Part shown: in pieces, positions 1 through 13,618 of the stretch
Position numbering within the stretch: the first letter of the stretch is position 1
Layout: each line of letters starts with the position of its first letter
Assembly (NCBI GenBank): GCA_001004665.1
Contig: LCRO01000007.1
Span: 1 to 33,870 of the forward strand
From: Candidatus Adlerbacteria bacterium GW2011_GWA1_54_10
Lineage (GTDB): Bacteria; Patescibacteriota; Minisyncoccia; Phycocordibacterales; SBAW01
Direction: 5' to 3'
DNA: 33,870 bases
Translations under genes and position numbers: made by a program
Notes under the pieces: generated by a model
What the model was told of the DNA's origin: nothing
Seen by the model: only the letters and a program-made list of their open reading frames with translations
The model's database searches: none

Positions 1-1989
1 ATGCGCTCAAGGCGCGGCGAGGATTTGATATGGAACGGTTCGCCCGCCGCACCCCGCGCCGGCCGCGCCTCCGTGCGGCTTGTTTTTGACAACAGCGACC
101 GCGTGCTCGACCTCGACTTCGACCAGGCAGCGCTCGAGAGAGTGGTACACCACGGCGGGGAGAATGAATATGTTTTGAACGGATCGCAGGTACGCCTGCG
201 CGACATTGCCGGACTCCTTGCGGGAGCGAACATAGGCGCCTCCGGCCATCACATAATTTCACAGGGCGAGGCGGACAGGATCCTCTCCGCGCCTTTTCCA
301 CTGCGGCGCGAGATGGTGGAGGACGCGCTCGGCCTCACCGCGTATCTCTATAAGCGCGAGGAGGCGGAGCGCAAGCTCCAAAAGACGGGCGAGAATATAC
401 GCGAGGTGGAAAGCCTGCGCCGCGAACTTGTTCCTCATCTTAAATTTTTGGGTTCGCAAGTCAAAAAAATCGAGCAGGCGCAGACGCTCCAGGGCGAATT
501 GTCACGGCAGTATGCGGAGTATCTCTCGAGCGAGCGAGCGTACCTGCAGTACACGCAAAACACCCTTAAGGAAAACAGGGAACTTCCAGAAAGCGAGCTT
601 CGCGAGCTTAATAAAAAAGTCGAGCACCTACGAAAAGCGCTCGATAAAAAGCAGGATGTGGAGAGCGGAGAGCTTGTAGAGCTGGAGGCGCGCGGCCGCG
701 CCGCACGCGCCGCACGCGAGAAATTGGGTCGCGAGCTTGGGCGAGTAGAGGGCGAGATTTCCGCGCATACGCGACTTGCCGGCGAGAGCGGCGGCATATC
801 GGCAAAAGAAGCCCGCCAGTTCGGCGAGCAGGTGCTTGCGCTCGCGGAGAGCTCGCGATTGACGGACATAATGGCGCTCGCGCGGGAATTTTTGCAGAAA
901 ATCTCGCGGTTTATGCACAGCGGCGGCGCGGAAAAGTTTGAGGAGGAAAAAAACCGGCTTGAGCGCGAGCTGTTGCGGCTTGCAAGCGAGGAGCTTGAAA
1001 TCTCGGAGAGTACAGCGTCCATGCGCAAAAAAATGGAGAGCGAGAACGAGGCTAACCGTGCCGCGGAGCGGGAGCTGTTTGCCGCGATGGCAAGGCGCTC
1101 GGAGCTCGAGAGCATTTTCTCCGGAGTACGGGCGCAGGAGGAACTTCTCGCGCGCGAGTGTGAGAGGTTTAAGGAAGAGTTGCGCGAGGCGGCGGCGCTC
1201 CTGGGGAGGGATGCTTTGGCTTACGAGGAGCACGCCGTGTTCGATGACGAACCGCGAGGAGCCCAAGAGGAGCGCCGCCGCAAGATCGAGCGTCTCAAGA
1301 TAAGGCTTGAGGAGTCCGGCACGGCCGGAGCGGAGGATGTTTTGCGCGAGCATCAGGAAACGACCGAGAGGGACCAATTCCTCGCGCGCGAGCTTACCGA
1401 CTTGGCGAAGTCTGCGCAGTCACTGCGGGAGCTTATAGGCGACCTTACGGCGACGCTTGAGACGCGCTTCAAAGACGGGATAGAAAAGATCAATAAGGAG
1501 TTCGACGCATTCTTCAAAATACTGTTCGGGGGCGGCACCGCGTCGCTTGCGATGATAAAAGAAAAGAAATTAAAAAGAGGCGCTCCGGAAGCTGAAAGCG
1601 AAGAGAACGATAAAGAAGAGGATGTCGAAGTTGAGGAGGGAATAGACATTGTGATTTCCCTACCACACAAAAGAATAAAAGGACTCCACATGCTCTCCGG
1701 CGGCGAGCGGGCGCTTACCTCGATAGCGCTTATCTTTGCCATGTCGCAGGTCAATCCGCCCCCATTCCTTATACTCGACGAGACCGACGCGGCGCTCGAC
1801 GAGGCCAACTCTCGCCGCTACGGCGACATGCTAGAGAATTTGGCCAAAAAATCCCAGCTCATCTTGATAACTCACAACCGCGAGACAATGTCCCGCGCGA
1901 GCGCGCTTTACGGCGTTACGATGGGCGGAGACGGCGTCTCGAAACTGCTTTCGGTAAAATTCGAGGAAGCAGTAGCCGTGGCCAAGTAA
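1..1989 (+). CDS. smc: SMC-like chromosome segregation ATPase, 5' end outside window, apparently lacking a hinge
   Basis: ABC-type ATPase of the SMC family, expected to bind DNA and help organise or segregate the chromosome. The window opens downstream of the Walker A region; the visible part starts in the N-terminal head with the Q-loop-like IISQGEADRILSA (about residues 84-96). It continues through a first coiled coil (about 115-255), a short non-coiled piece (about 256-310) and a second coiled coil (about 310-490). The C-terminal head has the signature LSGGERALTS and Walker B FLILDETDAALDEAN. The normal SMC hinge (about 150 residues, Gly-rich) is not recognisable, and there is no Rad50 CxxC hook. 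With the missing N-terminus the full protein would be about 700 aa, against about 1150 for bacterial SMC. An acidic insert (EENDKEEDVEVEEG) lies just before the C-terminal head motifs. The ATG at base 1 is internal; the true start lies upstream. Confidence 0.9.
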   Translation: MRSRRGEDLIWNGSPAAPRAGRASVRLVFDNSDRVLDLDFDQAALERVVHHGGENEYVLNGSQVRLRDIAGLLAGANIGASGHHIISQGEADRILSAPFPLRREMVEDALGLTAYLYKREEAERKLQKTGENIREVESLRRELVPHLKFLGSQVKKIEQAQTLQGELSRQYAEYLSSERAYLQYTQNTLKENRELPESELRELNKKVEHLRKALDKKQDVESGELVELEARGRAARAAREKLGRELGRVEGEISAHTRLAGESGGISAKEARQFGEQVLALAESSRLTDIMALAREFLQKISRFMHSGGAEKFEEEKNRLERELLRLASEELEISESTASMRKKMESENEANRAAERELFAAMARRSELESIFSGVRAQEELLARECERFKEELREAAALLGRDALAYEEHAVFDDEPRGAQEERRRKIERLKIRLEESGTAGAEDVLREHQETTERDQFLARELTDLAKSAQSLRELIGDLTATLETRFKDGIEKINKEFDAFFKILFGGGTASLAMIKEKKLKRGAPEAESEENDKEEDVEVEEGIDIVISLPHKRIKGLHMLSGGERALTSIALIFAMSQVNPPPFLILDETDAALDEANSRRYGDMLENLAKKSQLILITHNRETMSRASALYGVTMGGDGVSKLLSVKFEEAVAVAK

Positions 1990-1996
1990 GATTCCA

Positions 1997-2005
1997 TGAT
2001 ATAAT
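1997..2005 (+). promoter_or_regulatory. Extended -10 promoter of the 89-aa ORF
   Basis: TGaTATAAT, a perfect -10 hexamer (2000-2005) with the TGn extension, lies just after the SMC stop codon. No good -35 is visible at 17 nt. It would start a transcript about 25 nt upstream of the GTG at 2038. Confidence 0.6.
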
Positions 2006-2037
2006 CTATTCAGTCGATCTTAAATTAGGAGGGGCAC

Positions 2038-2307
2038 GTGAATCTAGTCAGGTTTACACGGATTCCCGCGCAGTTAAGGTGGGCCTTCGACTACTACCCG
2101 TTTGAAATCCGGCATGGTCGGGTCTCCAGTGGTAATGGGCCGCTGTTGGTCGGGGTGTGGCGGCGTAAGGGGTCTGGTCAACCATATGAGCCTGTTTCGG
2201 CTCAGTTTGTGGCCAACCATATTGCATCAAAAGTGCGTGGGAGCTACGTGCTTCCGCAAACCGACGAGGATCTAAACACTGCCCTGCGGCAACTCCAAGT
2301 GGCTTAA
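2038..2307 (+). CDS. Hypothetical 89-aa protein
   Basis: I do not recognise this protein. It starts with GTG and has one of the few canonical Shine-Dalgarno sequences in the window (AGGAGG, 2027-2032, 5 nt before the start), plus its own extended -10 promoter, so it is probably translated. It is soluble, mildly basic and rich in aromatics near the N-terminus (RWAFDYYPFEIRHG), with no signal peptide, membrane segment or Cys motif. Base composition looks less GC-rich than the flanking SMC gene, which could mean recent arrival. Its stop shares the tetranucleotide TTAA with the stop of the convergent rnr gene. Confidence 0.65.
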   Translation: MNLVRFTRIPAQLRWAFDYYPFEIRHGRVSSGNGPLLVGVWRRKGSGQPYEPVSAQFVANHIASKVRGSYVLPQTDEDLNTALRQLQVA

Positions 2308-4277
2308 GTCAGCTCGAAATCGAGCTGTCGCATAGCCAGGTCGGCCGCAATCAGGCGCACTCGGACGGAATCTCCGAGTGCGTATTTCTTTTTCTTGCGC
2401 GCTCCGACAAGCGCATATTCTTTTTGTGAATAGTTGTAATAATCGTCTCGGAGAGTGCGTACATGCACAAGACCCTCCGCGGCGCTTTCTTTTTCTTCCA
2501 CGTACAGGCCCCACTCCGTCACGCCGGATATCACGCCGTCGAAAGTTTGTCCTATCTTATCCTGCATGTACTCCACCTGCTTATAGCGGACCGACTCGCG
2601 TTCGGCGTCTACGGCCCTTGCCTCCGCCTCGGATGCCTCGATGCACATTTTTTCGAGGTTGGCATATTCTTTGCGGGTTATAGGCTTACCATTCAGGTGT
2701 GATTCCAATATGCGGTGTGCCAGCATGTCTGGGTAGCGGCGTATCGGCGAGGTAAAGTGGGTGTAATACTCGAATGCGAGCCCGAAGTGCCCGATATTTT
2801 TGGTTGAGTATATCGCCTTTGCCATACTGCGGAGAGTTGCCGTGCGTATAAGGTGCTCCTCCGGCTTGCCTTCTATCTGTTTGAGTAATTTTTGAATGTC
2901 TTTAGTGGAGAATTTTTTCTGCTTATTCTTCCCGAATTCATATCCCACGGCGCGGACGAATGTCGCCAGCTCCTCGATGCGGTCGGACTTCGGTTCGTCA
3001 TGTATGCGGTAAAGAAAGATAAGATTCTTTTCCGGCACGTTTTCCGCGAGCTTGGAAATATAGCTTGCCACCTCGCGGTTAGCGAGCAGCATGAACTCTT
3101 CTATCAGTAAATTAGTCCCCATTCTTTCTTTTCGGCGCACGGACAGTGGCTTGCCGTTTTTATCCAGTTCGAAGTGCACCTCACTGTCGCCGAAGTCTAT
3201 TGCCCCTTCTTTTTCTCTATTCTTGCGCAAGATGCGGGCCAGATTTTGTAATATTAAGAGCTCATTTGCGAAGGTCAGACCTTCGCAAGCTTGCGAAGGT
3301 CTGACCTTCGCATCCGCAGTATCGAGCACCATCTGCGCCTCCTCGTATGTAAACCGCCTGTCGGAGCGGATTACGGATTTTTGGAATTTCCGTCCCAGCA
3401 CTTCGGCGTTTTTATTCATACGAAAGACTGCCGAAAAAGCGAGCCGATCCTCCCCTGGCTTTAGCGACGCCCCCCCCGCCGAGATCTCGTGCGGGAGCAT
3501 TGGAATGGTCGCATCGACGAGGTACACACTGGTGCCGCGGCGCCTCGCCTCGTCGTCTATGGCGGTTCCGGGTCGGCAGAAGAAAGTAGCATCGGCAATA
3601 TGCACGCCGATCTCAAACTCGCCGTTCGGCATCGCTACGCAGGAGAGAGCGTCGTCGAAGTCCTTGGCGTCCGCGGGGTCTATGGTAAAGGTCGGCGTGC
3701 CACGAAAGTCAGTTCGGCGCGCCGCCTCGGACTTAAGGATTTGGTCGTGATCGTGCCCCAGAGCCTGTGCCTCGGCCAAAACATCGGTTGGAAAATCCGT
3801 CCGAAAGCCGTGCTCCAGCACTATGGCGTTCATCTCTACCCTGTGCTCGCCCGCCTTGCCTAAGTGTTCTATTACTGTGCCTTTTGCGGCAATGCCGTCA
3901 AAAAAGTCCAGATGTATCAGAACTTTCTCTCCCTCGGCGAAATCGCGCCCTTTTATCTGTATGGGGCGGTAGAATTTAATATCGTCCGGCTGGACAAAGA
4001 CGGCACCTCGAGAACCCTGTTTTAAGGCGTCGCCTTGAATAATCGTTCCAACAAAATCTTCTTTCGCGCGCGTTATGATTTTTTTGACTTTTCCTTTGGG
4101 ACGGGGAAAAAGCGCCGCAAGTTCCACTTCCACCGTATCGCCGTTAAGAGCGCCCCCCAGGTCATCAGTCCGGATTTCGATGTCTTCTTTATCTTTCTCC
4201 CACGCTACATAACCCACCGCCTTTCGCGTGAGCTCTATGATGCCGGTTATGTGTTTTTTGCCCTTGATATTGCGCAT
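2304..4277 (-). CDS. rnr: Ribonuclease R (RNB-family 3'-5' exoribonuclease)
   Basis: Processive 3'-5' exoribonuclease that degrades structured RNA in the cytoplasm. The 657-aa product has N-terminal OB/cold-shock-like sequence (about 1-150), the RNB catalytic domain with the metal-binding motif DPADAKDFDDA (residues 200-210), and a C-terminal S1 domain (about 570-655, GVISGVTEWGLYVE). It is shorter than E. coli RNase R (about 810 aa) because N- and C-terminal extensions are missing. A 15-residue stretch, KVRPSQACEGLTFA, at about residues 322-337 is encoded by a 46-nt perfect palindrome inserted in frame in the RNB domain. The gene is divergent from rpsP with only about 20-30 bp between starts, and convergent with the 89-aa ORF (4-bp overlap). 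Confidence 0.95.
   Translation of the reverse strand: MRNIKGKKHITGIIELTRKAVGYVAWEKDKEDIEIRTDDLGGALNGDTVEVELAALFPRPKGKVKKIITRAKEDFVGTIIQGDALKQGSRGAVFVQPDDIKFYRPIQIKGRDFAEGEKVLIHLDFFDGIAAKGTVIEHLGKAGEHRVEMNAIVLEHGFRTDFPTDVLAEAQALGHDHDQILKSEAARRTDFRGTPTFTIDPADAKDFDDALSCVAMPNGEFEIGVHIADATFFCRPGTAIDDEARRRGTSVYLVDATIPMLPHEISAGGASLKPGEDRLAFSAVFRMNKNAEVLGRKFQKSVIRSDRRFTYEEAQMVLDTADAKVRPSQACEGLTFANELLILQNLARILRKNREKEGAIDFGDSEVHFELDKNGKPLSVRRKERMGTNLLIEEFMLLANREVASYISKLAENVPEKNLIFLYRIHDEPKSDRIEELATFVRAVGYEFGKNKQKKFSTKDIQKLLKQIEGKPEEHLIRTATLRSMAKAIYSTKNIGHFGLAFEYYTHFTSPIRRYPDMLAHRILESHLNGKPITRKEYANLEKMCIEASEAEARAVDAERESVRYKQVEYMQDKIGQTFDGVISGVTEWGLYVEEKESAAEGLVHVRTLRDDYYNYSQKEYALVGARKKKKYALGDSVRVRLIAADLAMRQLDFELT
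3267..3312. repeat. 46-nt perfect palindrome inserted in frame in rnr
   Basis: The whole 46-nt block is its own reverse complement. It consists of two inverted copies of a 19-nt unit that is itself a palindrome (arm GCGAAGGTC, one-base centre, arm GACCTTCGC), joined by AAGCTT. The arrangement resembles an inverted pair of REP units. It adds about 15 codons to rnr without breaking the frame. Confidence 0.9.
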
Positions 4278-4290
4278 TTTACCATATTCG

Positions 4291-4299
4291 TGCTACAGT
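4291..4299 (+). promoter_or_regulatory. Extended -10 promoter of rpsP
   Basis: TGcTACAGT (hexamer 4294-4299) ends 7 nt before the GTG at 4307, so the predicted transcript would begin at or next to that start codon. A TTGATA lies at 4264-4269 but is too far away (24 nt) for a standard -35. The rnr promoter must occupy the same short divergent region. Confidence 0.5.
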
Positions 4300-4306
4300 G
4301 TCGCGC

Positions 4307-4684
4307 GTGCTTACCATCCGTTTAACCCGTGTCGGCAAAAAGAAGGACGCATCTTTCCGCGTTATTGTCGTGGACTCGAAGAAAAAGGTGAAGGCCGGAA
4401 ATTATTTGGAAATGCTCGGCTCCTACGACCCGCGCGTTAACAAAGCGGATATCAAGGGCGAGCGCGTAAAGCACTGGTTATCGCACGGGGCCAAGACAAG
4501 CGACACGGTGCATAATTTGCTGATCTCGCAAAAAGTAATTGAAGGGAAGAAAATAAACGTATTGCCGAGGAAGACGGTTCCCAAGCTCGAAGAGCCAAAA
4601 TCCAAAGCCGAAGAGCCTAAAGCAGATGCTACTGTTACTACGGAGGTTGCAGAAGCGGCATCTGCTGATACAATTCAGGAGTAA
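4307..4684 (+). CDS. rpsP: 30S ribosomal protein S16
   Basis: Small-subunit ribosomal protein S16. The N-terminal 80 residues match the family (LTIRLTRVGKKKDASFRVIVVDS, then LGSYDPR). After about residue 85 there is an acidic/Ala-rich tail (KLEEPKSKAEEPKADATV) that most S16 proteins lack. I chose GTG 4307 because family members begin two or three residues before the IRLTR motif and because the extended -10 lies 7 nt upstream; the ORF track start, GTG 4298, would overlap the -10 hexamer. It is first in the conserved order rpsP-khpA-trmD, and khpA begins 23 nt after its stop. Confidence 0.93.
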   Translation: MLTIRLTRVGKKKDASFRVIVVDSKKKVKAGNYLEMLGSYDPRVNKADIKGERVKHWLSHGAKTSDTVHNLLISQKVIEGKKINVLPRKTVPKLEEPKSKAEEPKADATVTTEVAEAASADTIQE

Positions 4685-4707
4685 TTATATAAAATTAATA
4701 TACCGAT

Positions 4708-5064
4708 ATGGCAGAACAAGATCAGGATTTTTTGGAGTTTGTCGTTAAAGGGCTTGTTGATCATCCGGAAAGCATCAAAATCAGCCGCGTTGTGGATGAA
4801 ATGGGCGTGCTTTTGACCCTCGATCTCAATGCCGAGGACATGGGCAAGGTTATAGGCCGCAGTGGCAACACGGCGAAGGCCATCCGCACGCTTTTGCGCG
4901 TAGTGGGAATGAAGAACAATGCGCGCGTCAACCTTAAGATAAACGAGCCCGAGGGCGGCACGCGCGGTTCTGCGGATACCGGATGGGACGGCACGCATGA
5001 GGCGCCCGCCTCTCCCGCGATGAAGTCCGTCGACGAGGCGATGGAGGACCTCTCCAAGTTTTAA
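4708..5064 (+). CDS. khpA: KH-domain RNA-binding protein (KhpA family)
   Basis: Small KH-domain protein of the KhpA/YlqC family, which binds RNA and in other bacteria partners with KhpB/Jag. The single KH domain covers about residues 8-80, with the GxxG loop GRSG at 50-53 (KVIGRSGNTAKAIRTLL). A 35-residue Gly/Ala/acidic tail follows (GGTRGSADTGWDGTHEAP), giving 118 aa against about 75-80 in typical KhpA. Its place between rpsP and trmD is the conserved bacterial order. The stop codon is followed directly by the 113-nt structured repeat that separates it from trmD. Confidence 0.9.
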   Translation: MAEQDQDFLEFVVKGLVDHPESIKISRVVDEMGVLLTLDLNAEDMGKVIGRSGNTAKAIRTLLRVVGMKNNARVNLKINEPEGGTRGSADTGWDGTHEAPASPAMKSVDEAMEDLSKF

Positions 5065-5178
5065 GCGAAGCAAAAACCAAGTTTGAGAGAATGTTGGTAG
5101 GCGCGACGGCGCCGGACATAGAAAAATTTTCAGCAGAAAATTTTTTGCATTCGGTGCAAACTTGGTTTTTTGCGAAGC
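5065..5178 (+). repeat. Structured intergenic repeat, copy 1 (khpA-trmD)
   Basis: About 114 nt bounded by GCGAAGC at each end. The outer stem pairs AAAAACCAAGTTTG (5072-5085) with CAAACTTGGTTTTT (5157-5170). A middle helix can form between GCGCCGGA (about 5109-5116) and TTCGGTGC, with G-U pairs. An inner hairpin has arms AAAAATTTT / AAAATTTTT (5122-5130 / 5137-5145) and loop CAGCAG. The reverse complement of 20968-21080 aligns along the whole length. The repeat fills nearly all of the khpA-trmD gap. Confidence 0.85.
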
Positions 5179-5182
5179 GTGT

Positions 5183-5842
5183 ATGAATTTCCATGTAATA
5201 ACGCTTTTTCCGGAGGTTATCGAGGCGTATGCTAATGTCTCGATTTTGGGGCGCGCTCAAAAAGAAAAAAAGATCAAAGTGATTGTGCATCAACTGCGCG
5301 ATTTTGCCGGAAATAAATGGGGCAAGGTGGACGAGAGGCCTTATGGCGGCGGCCCAGGCATGGTCTTGCGTGCGGAGCCTGTAATAAAAGCGGTGCAAAA
5401 GATACTAAAAACTAAAAATCCAAAACTGAAGACTAGGATTATTATCACTTCGGCTGGAGGGAAACCCTTGACCAATGCATACGCAAAGATCCTCGCAAAA
5501 AAACATCAAAATATAATTATAGTGTGCGGGCGATACGAGGGTATAGATGCGCGCGCGAAAAAAGTACTAAAAGCGGATGAGGTCTCGGCCGGACCCTACA
5601 TTTTGACCGGAGGCGAGCTACCGGCGCTCGCCATAGTGGACGCCGCCGCGCGGCAGATACCGGGCGTCCTCGGCAAATTCGAGTCGCTTGAGGAGGGCAG
5701 GGTCGCCAGCCACGACGTTTATACACGTCCGGAGATTCTTAAAGTAAAAGGGAAGTCGTATAGAGTCCCGAAGGTTTTGCTTTCGGGCCATCATGCCAAA
5801 ATAAACGCTCTGCGGCAGAAAAGGCGAAGCGCTCAAAAATGA
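5183..5842 (+). CDS. trmD: tRNA (guanine37-N1)-methyltransferase
   Basis: SPOUT-class methyltransferase that makes m1G37 in tRNA from S-adenosylmethionine and prevents +1 frameshifting. The 219-aa product has the N-terminal FHVITLFPEVIEAY, the conserved PYGGGPGMVLRAEP, and the trefoil-knot AdoMet segment CGRYEGIDARAKK followed by GPYILTGGELPALAIVDA. Length is slightly below the usual 230-250 aa. ATG 5183 fits the family N-terminus; the ORF-track start (5162) would read into the repeat. No Shine-Dalgarno sequence is evident because the repeat runs to within a few bases of the start. The gene overlaps the following glycosylase by 4 bp (ATGA). Confidence 0.95.
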   Translation: MNFHVITLFPEVIEAYANVSILGRAQKEKKIKVIVHQLRDFAGNKWGKVDERPYGGGPGMVLRAEPVIKAVQKILKTKNPKLKTRIIITSAGGKPLTNAYAKILAKKHQNIIIVCGRYEGIDARAKKVLKADEVSAGPYILTGGELPALAIVDAAARQIPGVLGKFESLEEGRVASHDVYTRPEILKVKGKSYRVPKVLLSGHHAKINALRQKRRSAQK

Positions 5843-6462
5843 GCAGACTGCCCCCAAAATGGTCCTCGGAGTGGAAAAGGCGTGAGACAGAAATAAAGGG
5901 CCGCCTCGATGAATTTTCAAGAGTTCCGGTATCGGAACATTTTTACGAGCTGTGCTTCTGCATTCTAACGCCGCAATCCAAAGCCCGACATGCCGAGCGG
6001 GTGGTCTGTGAGCTAAAGTGCGACAAATTTTATGAGCGAGGATTCGACCCGACTCCGTATCTTAGGAATCCGAAAAATTACATCCGCTTTCACAATACAA
6101 AGTCCAAGAGGCTTCTTCGGGTCCGAGCTGTTTTTCCTAAAATTGCGGCGAAAATCCACAATTCAGATTCGTCGGTTCTTTTGCGCAGGGAACTTATTGA
6201 ATTGATCCCGGGATTCGGAATGAAAGAGAGCTCGCACTTTTTGCGCAACATTGGCGTGCACGGGCTTGCTATCATTGACCGCCATGTCGCGAAGCACTTG
6301 AAGCAGTTGGGGCTAATACCCAAAATTCCTAAAACAATCTCCAAAAAGCAGTATCTGGAAATAGAAAAAAAATGGCACTCATTCGCAAAAAAAGTCGGCA
6401 TCTCGCTCGACGAACTCGACCTTCTTTTTTGGTCCATGGAGACCGGAGAGGTGAGAAAATAA
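5839..6462 (+). CDS. N-glycosylase/DNA lyase, Ogg2 type (8-oxoguanine repair)
   Basis: HhH-GPD superfamily base-excision repair enzyme, predicted to excise 8-oxoguanine and cut the abasic strand. The helix-hairpin-helix and catalytic region reads LIPGFGMKESSHFLRNIG, with the likely catalytic Lys at residue 129, followed by AIIDRHVAKHL with the conserved Asp at 147. This is the pattern of the archaeal/bacterial Ogg2 family, and 207 aa is the expected length. It lacks the C-terminal 4Fe-4S Cys cluster of Nth/MutY. The ATG overlaps the trmD stop, so the two genes are probably translationally coupled. Confidence 0.88.
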   Translation: MSRLPPKWSSEWKRRETEIKGRLDEFSRVPVSEHFYELCFCILTPQSKARHAERVVCELKCDKFYERGFDPTPYLRNPKNYIRFHNTKSKRLLRVRAVFPKIAAKIHNSDSSVLLRRELIELIPGFGMKESSHFLRNIGVHGLAIIDRHVAKHLKQLGLIPKIPKTISKKQYLEIEKKWHSFAKKVGISLDELDLLFWSMETGEVRK

Positions 6463-6479
6463 GCTTGGGGACAGGGGAG

Positions 6480-6507
6480 TTGCGCGGGAAAGGGGATCTG
6501 ATACACT
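6480..6507 (+). promoter_or_regulatory. Possible promoter for the rpoBC leader
   Basis: TTGCGC (6480-6485), a 16-nt spacer and TGaTACACT (hexamer 6502-6507) form a plausible extended -10 promoter just after the glycosylase gene. Transcription from here would give a leader of about 200 nt before rpoBC, the longest in the window. Confidence 0.45.
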
Positions 6508-6529
6508 ATCCGACGAAACCAACGGGCCG

Positions 6530-6560
6530 TGCCTTTCGTAGCTTTAGCGAAGGAGGGGCA
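6530..6560. repeat. Palindromic repeat of CPR type in the rpoBC leader
   Basis: An imperfect hairpin made from TGCC-tTTCG and CGAA-GGaggGGCA around TAGCTTTAG. One reading frame on the minus strand gives SFAKATKG, a peptide I associate with a common palindromic repeat in Parcubacteria genomes. Its right arm carries the AAGGAGG that could serve the 37-aa leader ORF. Confidence 0.5.
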
Positions 6561-6566
6561 TAACGA

Positions 6567-6680
6567 ATGAGTATCGAGAAGGAGGTTTCGATACGAAATA
6601 ATAGTGGTACCAAAGGCCACCTGAAATTCAGCAATCTGGAACAGGGGCGCTTTATGCGCTCGCTCTTGTTGTGTTTTTAG
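6567..6680 (+). CDS. Possible 37-aa leader ORF upstream of rpoBC
   Basis: ATG 6567 opens 37 codons ending in TAG at 6678-6680. The product begins MSIEKEVSIRNNSGTKGHLK and ends FMRSLLLCF. AAGGAGG lies at 6550-6556, 10 nt upstream, slightly far for a ribosome site. The ORF spans several hairpins, including GTATCGA/TCGATAC (6571-6594) and a GCGC/GCGC hairpin followed by a T-rich run just before its stop. I do not recognise the peptide. It may be a leader peptide, or the ORF may be incidental to a structured RNA. Confidence 0.35.
   Translation: MSIEKEVSIRNNSGTKGHLKFSNLEQGRFMRSLLLCF
6571..6594 (+). promoter_or_regulatory. Hairpin with a Shine-Dalgarno sequence in its loop
   Basis: Perfect 7-bp stem GTATCGA / TCGATAC encloses GAAGGAGGTT, a near-perfect anti-16S complement. 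No start codon follows at normal spacing. It is part of the 251-bp rpoBC leader and could be a binding or sequestration element. The function is unknown. Confidence 0.45.
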
Positions 6681-6713
6681 CCGATATCCCACTTAACCAT
6701 TAATTAAACCGCC

Positions 6714-13571
<6,858 letters not shown>

Positions 13572-13605
13572 ATCGCCACCATTCAGACGTATTGTAAAGT
13601 TAGTG

Positions 13606-13611
13606 TAAAAT
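13606..13611 (+). promoter_or_regulatory. -10 element of dnaG
   Basis: TAAAAT, preceded directly by TG, ends 7 nt before the dnaG ATG. This predicts a transcript beginning at the start codon. It lies in the 47-bp gap after rpoBC. Confidence 0.5.
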
Positions 13612-13618
13612 AACAGGG

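Noticed and set aside
3267-3312. CRISPR repeat
   Set aside because: The repeat is palindromic, occurs as one inverted pair inside a gene, and has no regularly spaced copies. No cas genes are present. The RecB/Cas4-like nuclease lacks the Cas4 Cys cluster.
6590-6640. T-box riboswitch suggested by AGTGGTACCA in the rpoBC leader
   Set aside because: The conserved T-box sequence needs GGTGGNACCGCG and a stem I with a specifier loop, none of which I can find. The downstream gene is not an aminoacyl-tRNA synthetase or amino-acid gene.
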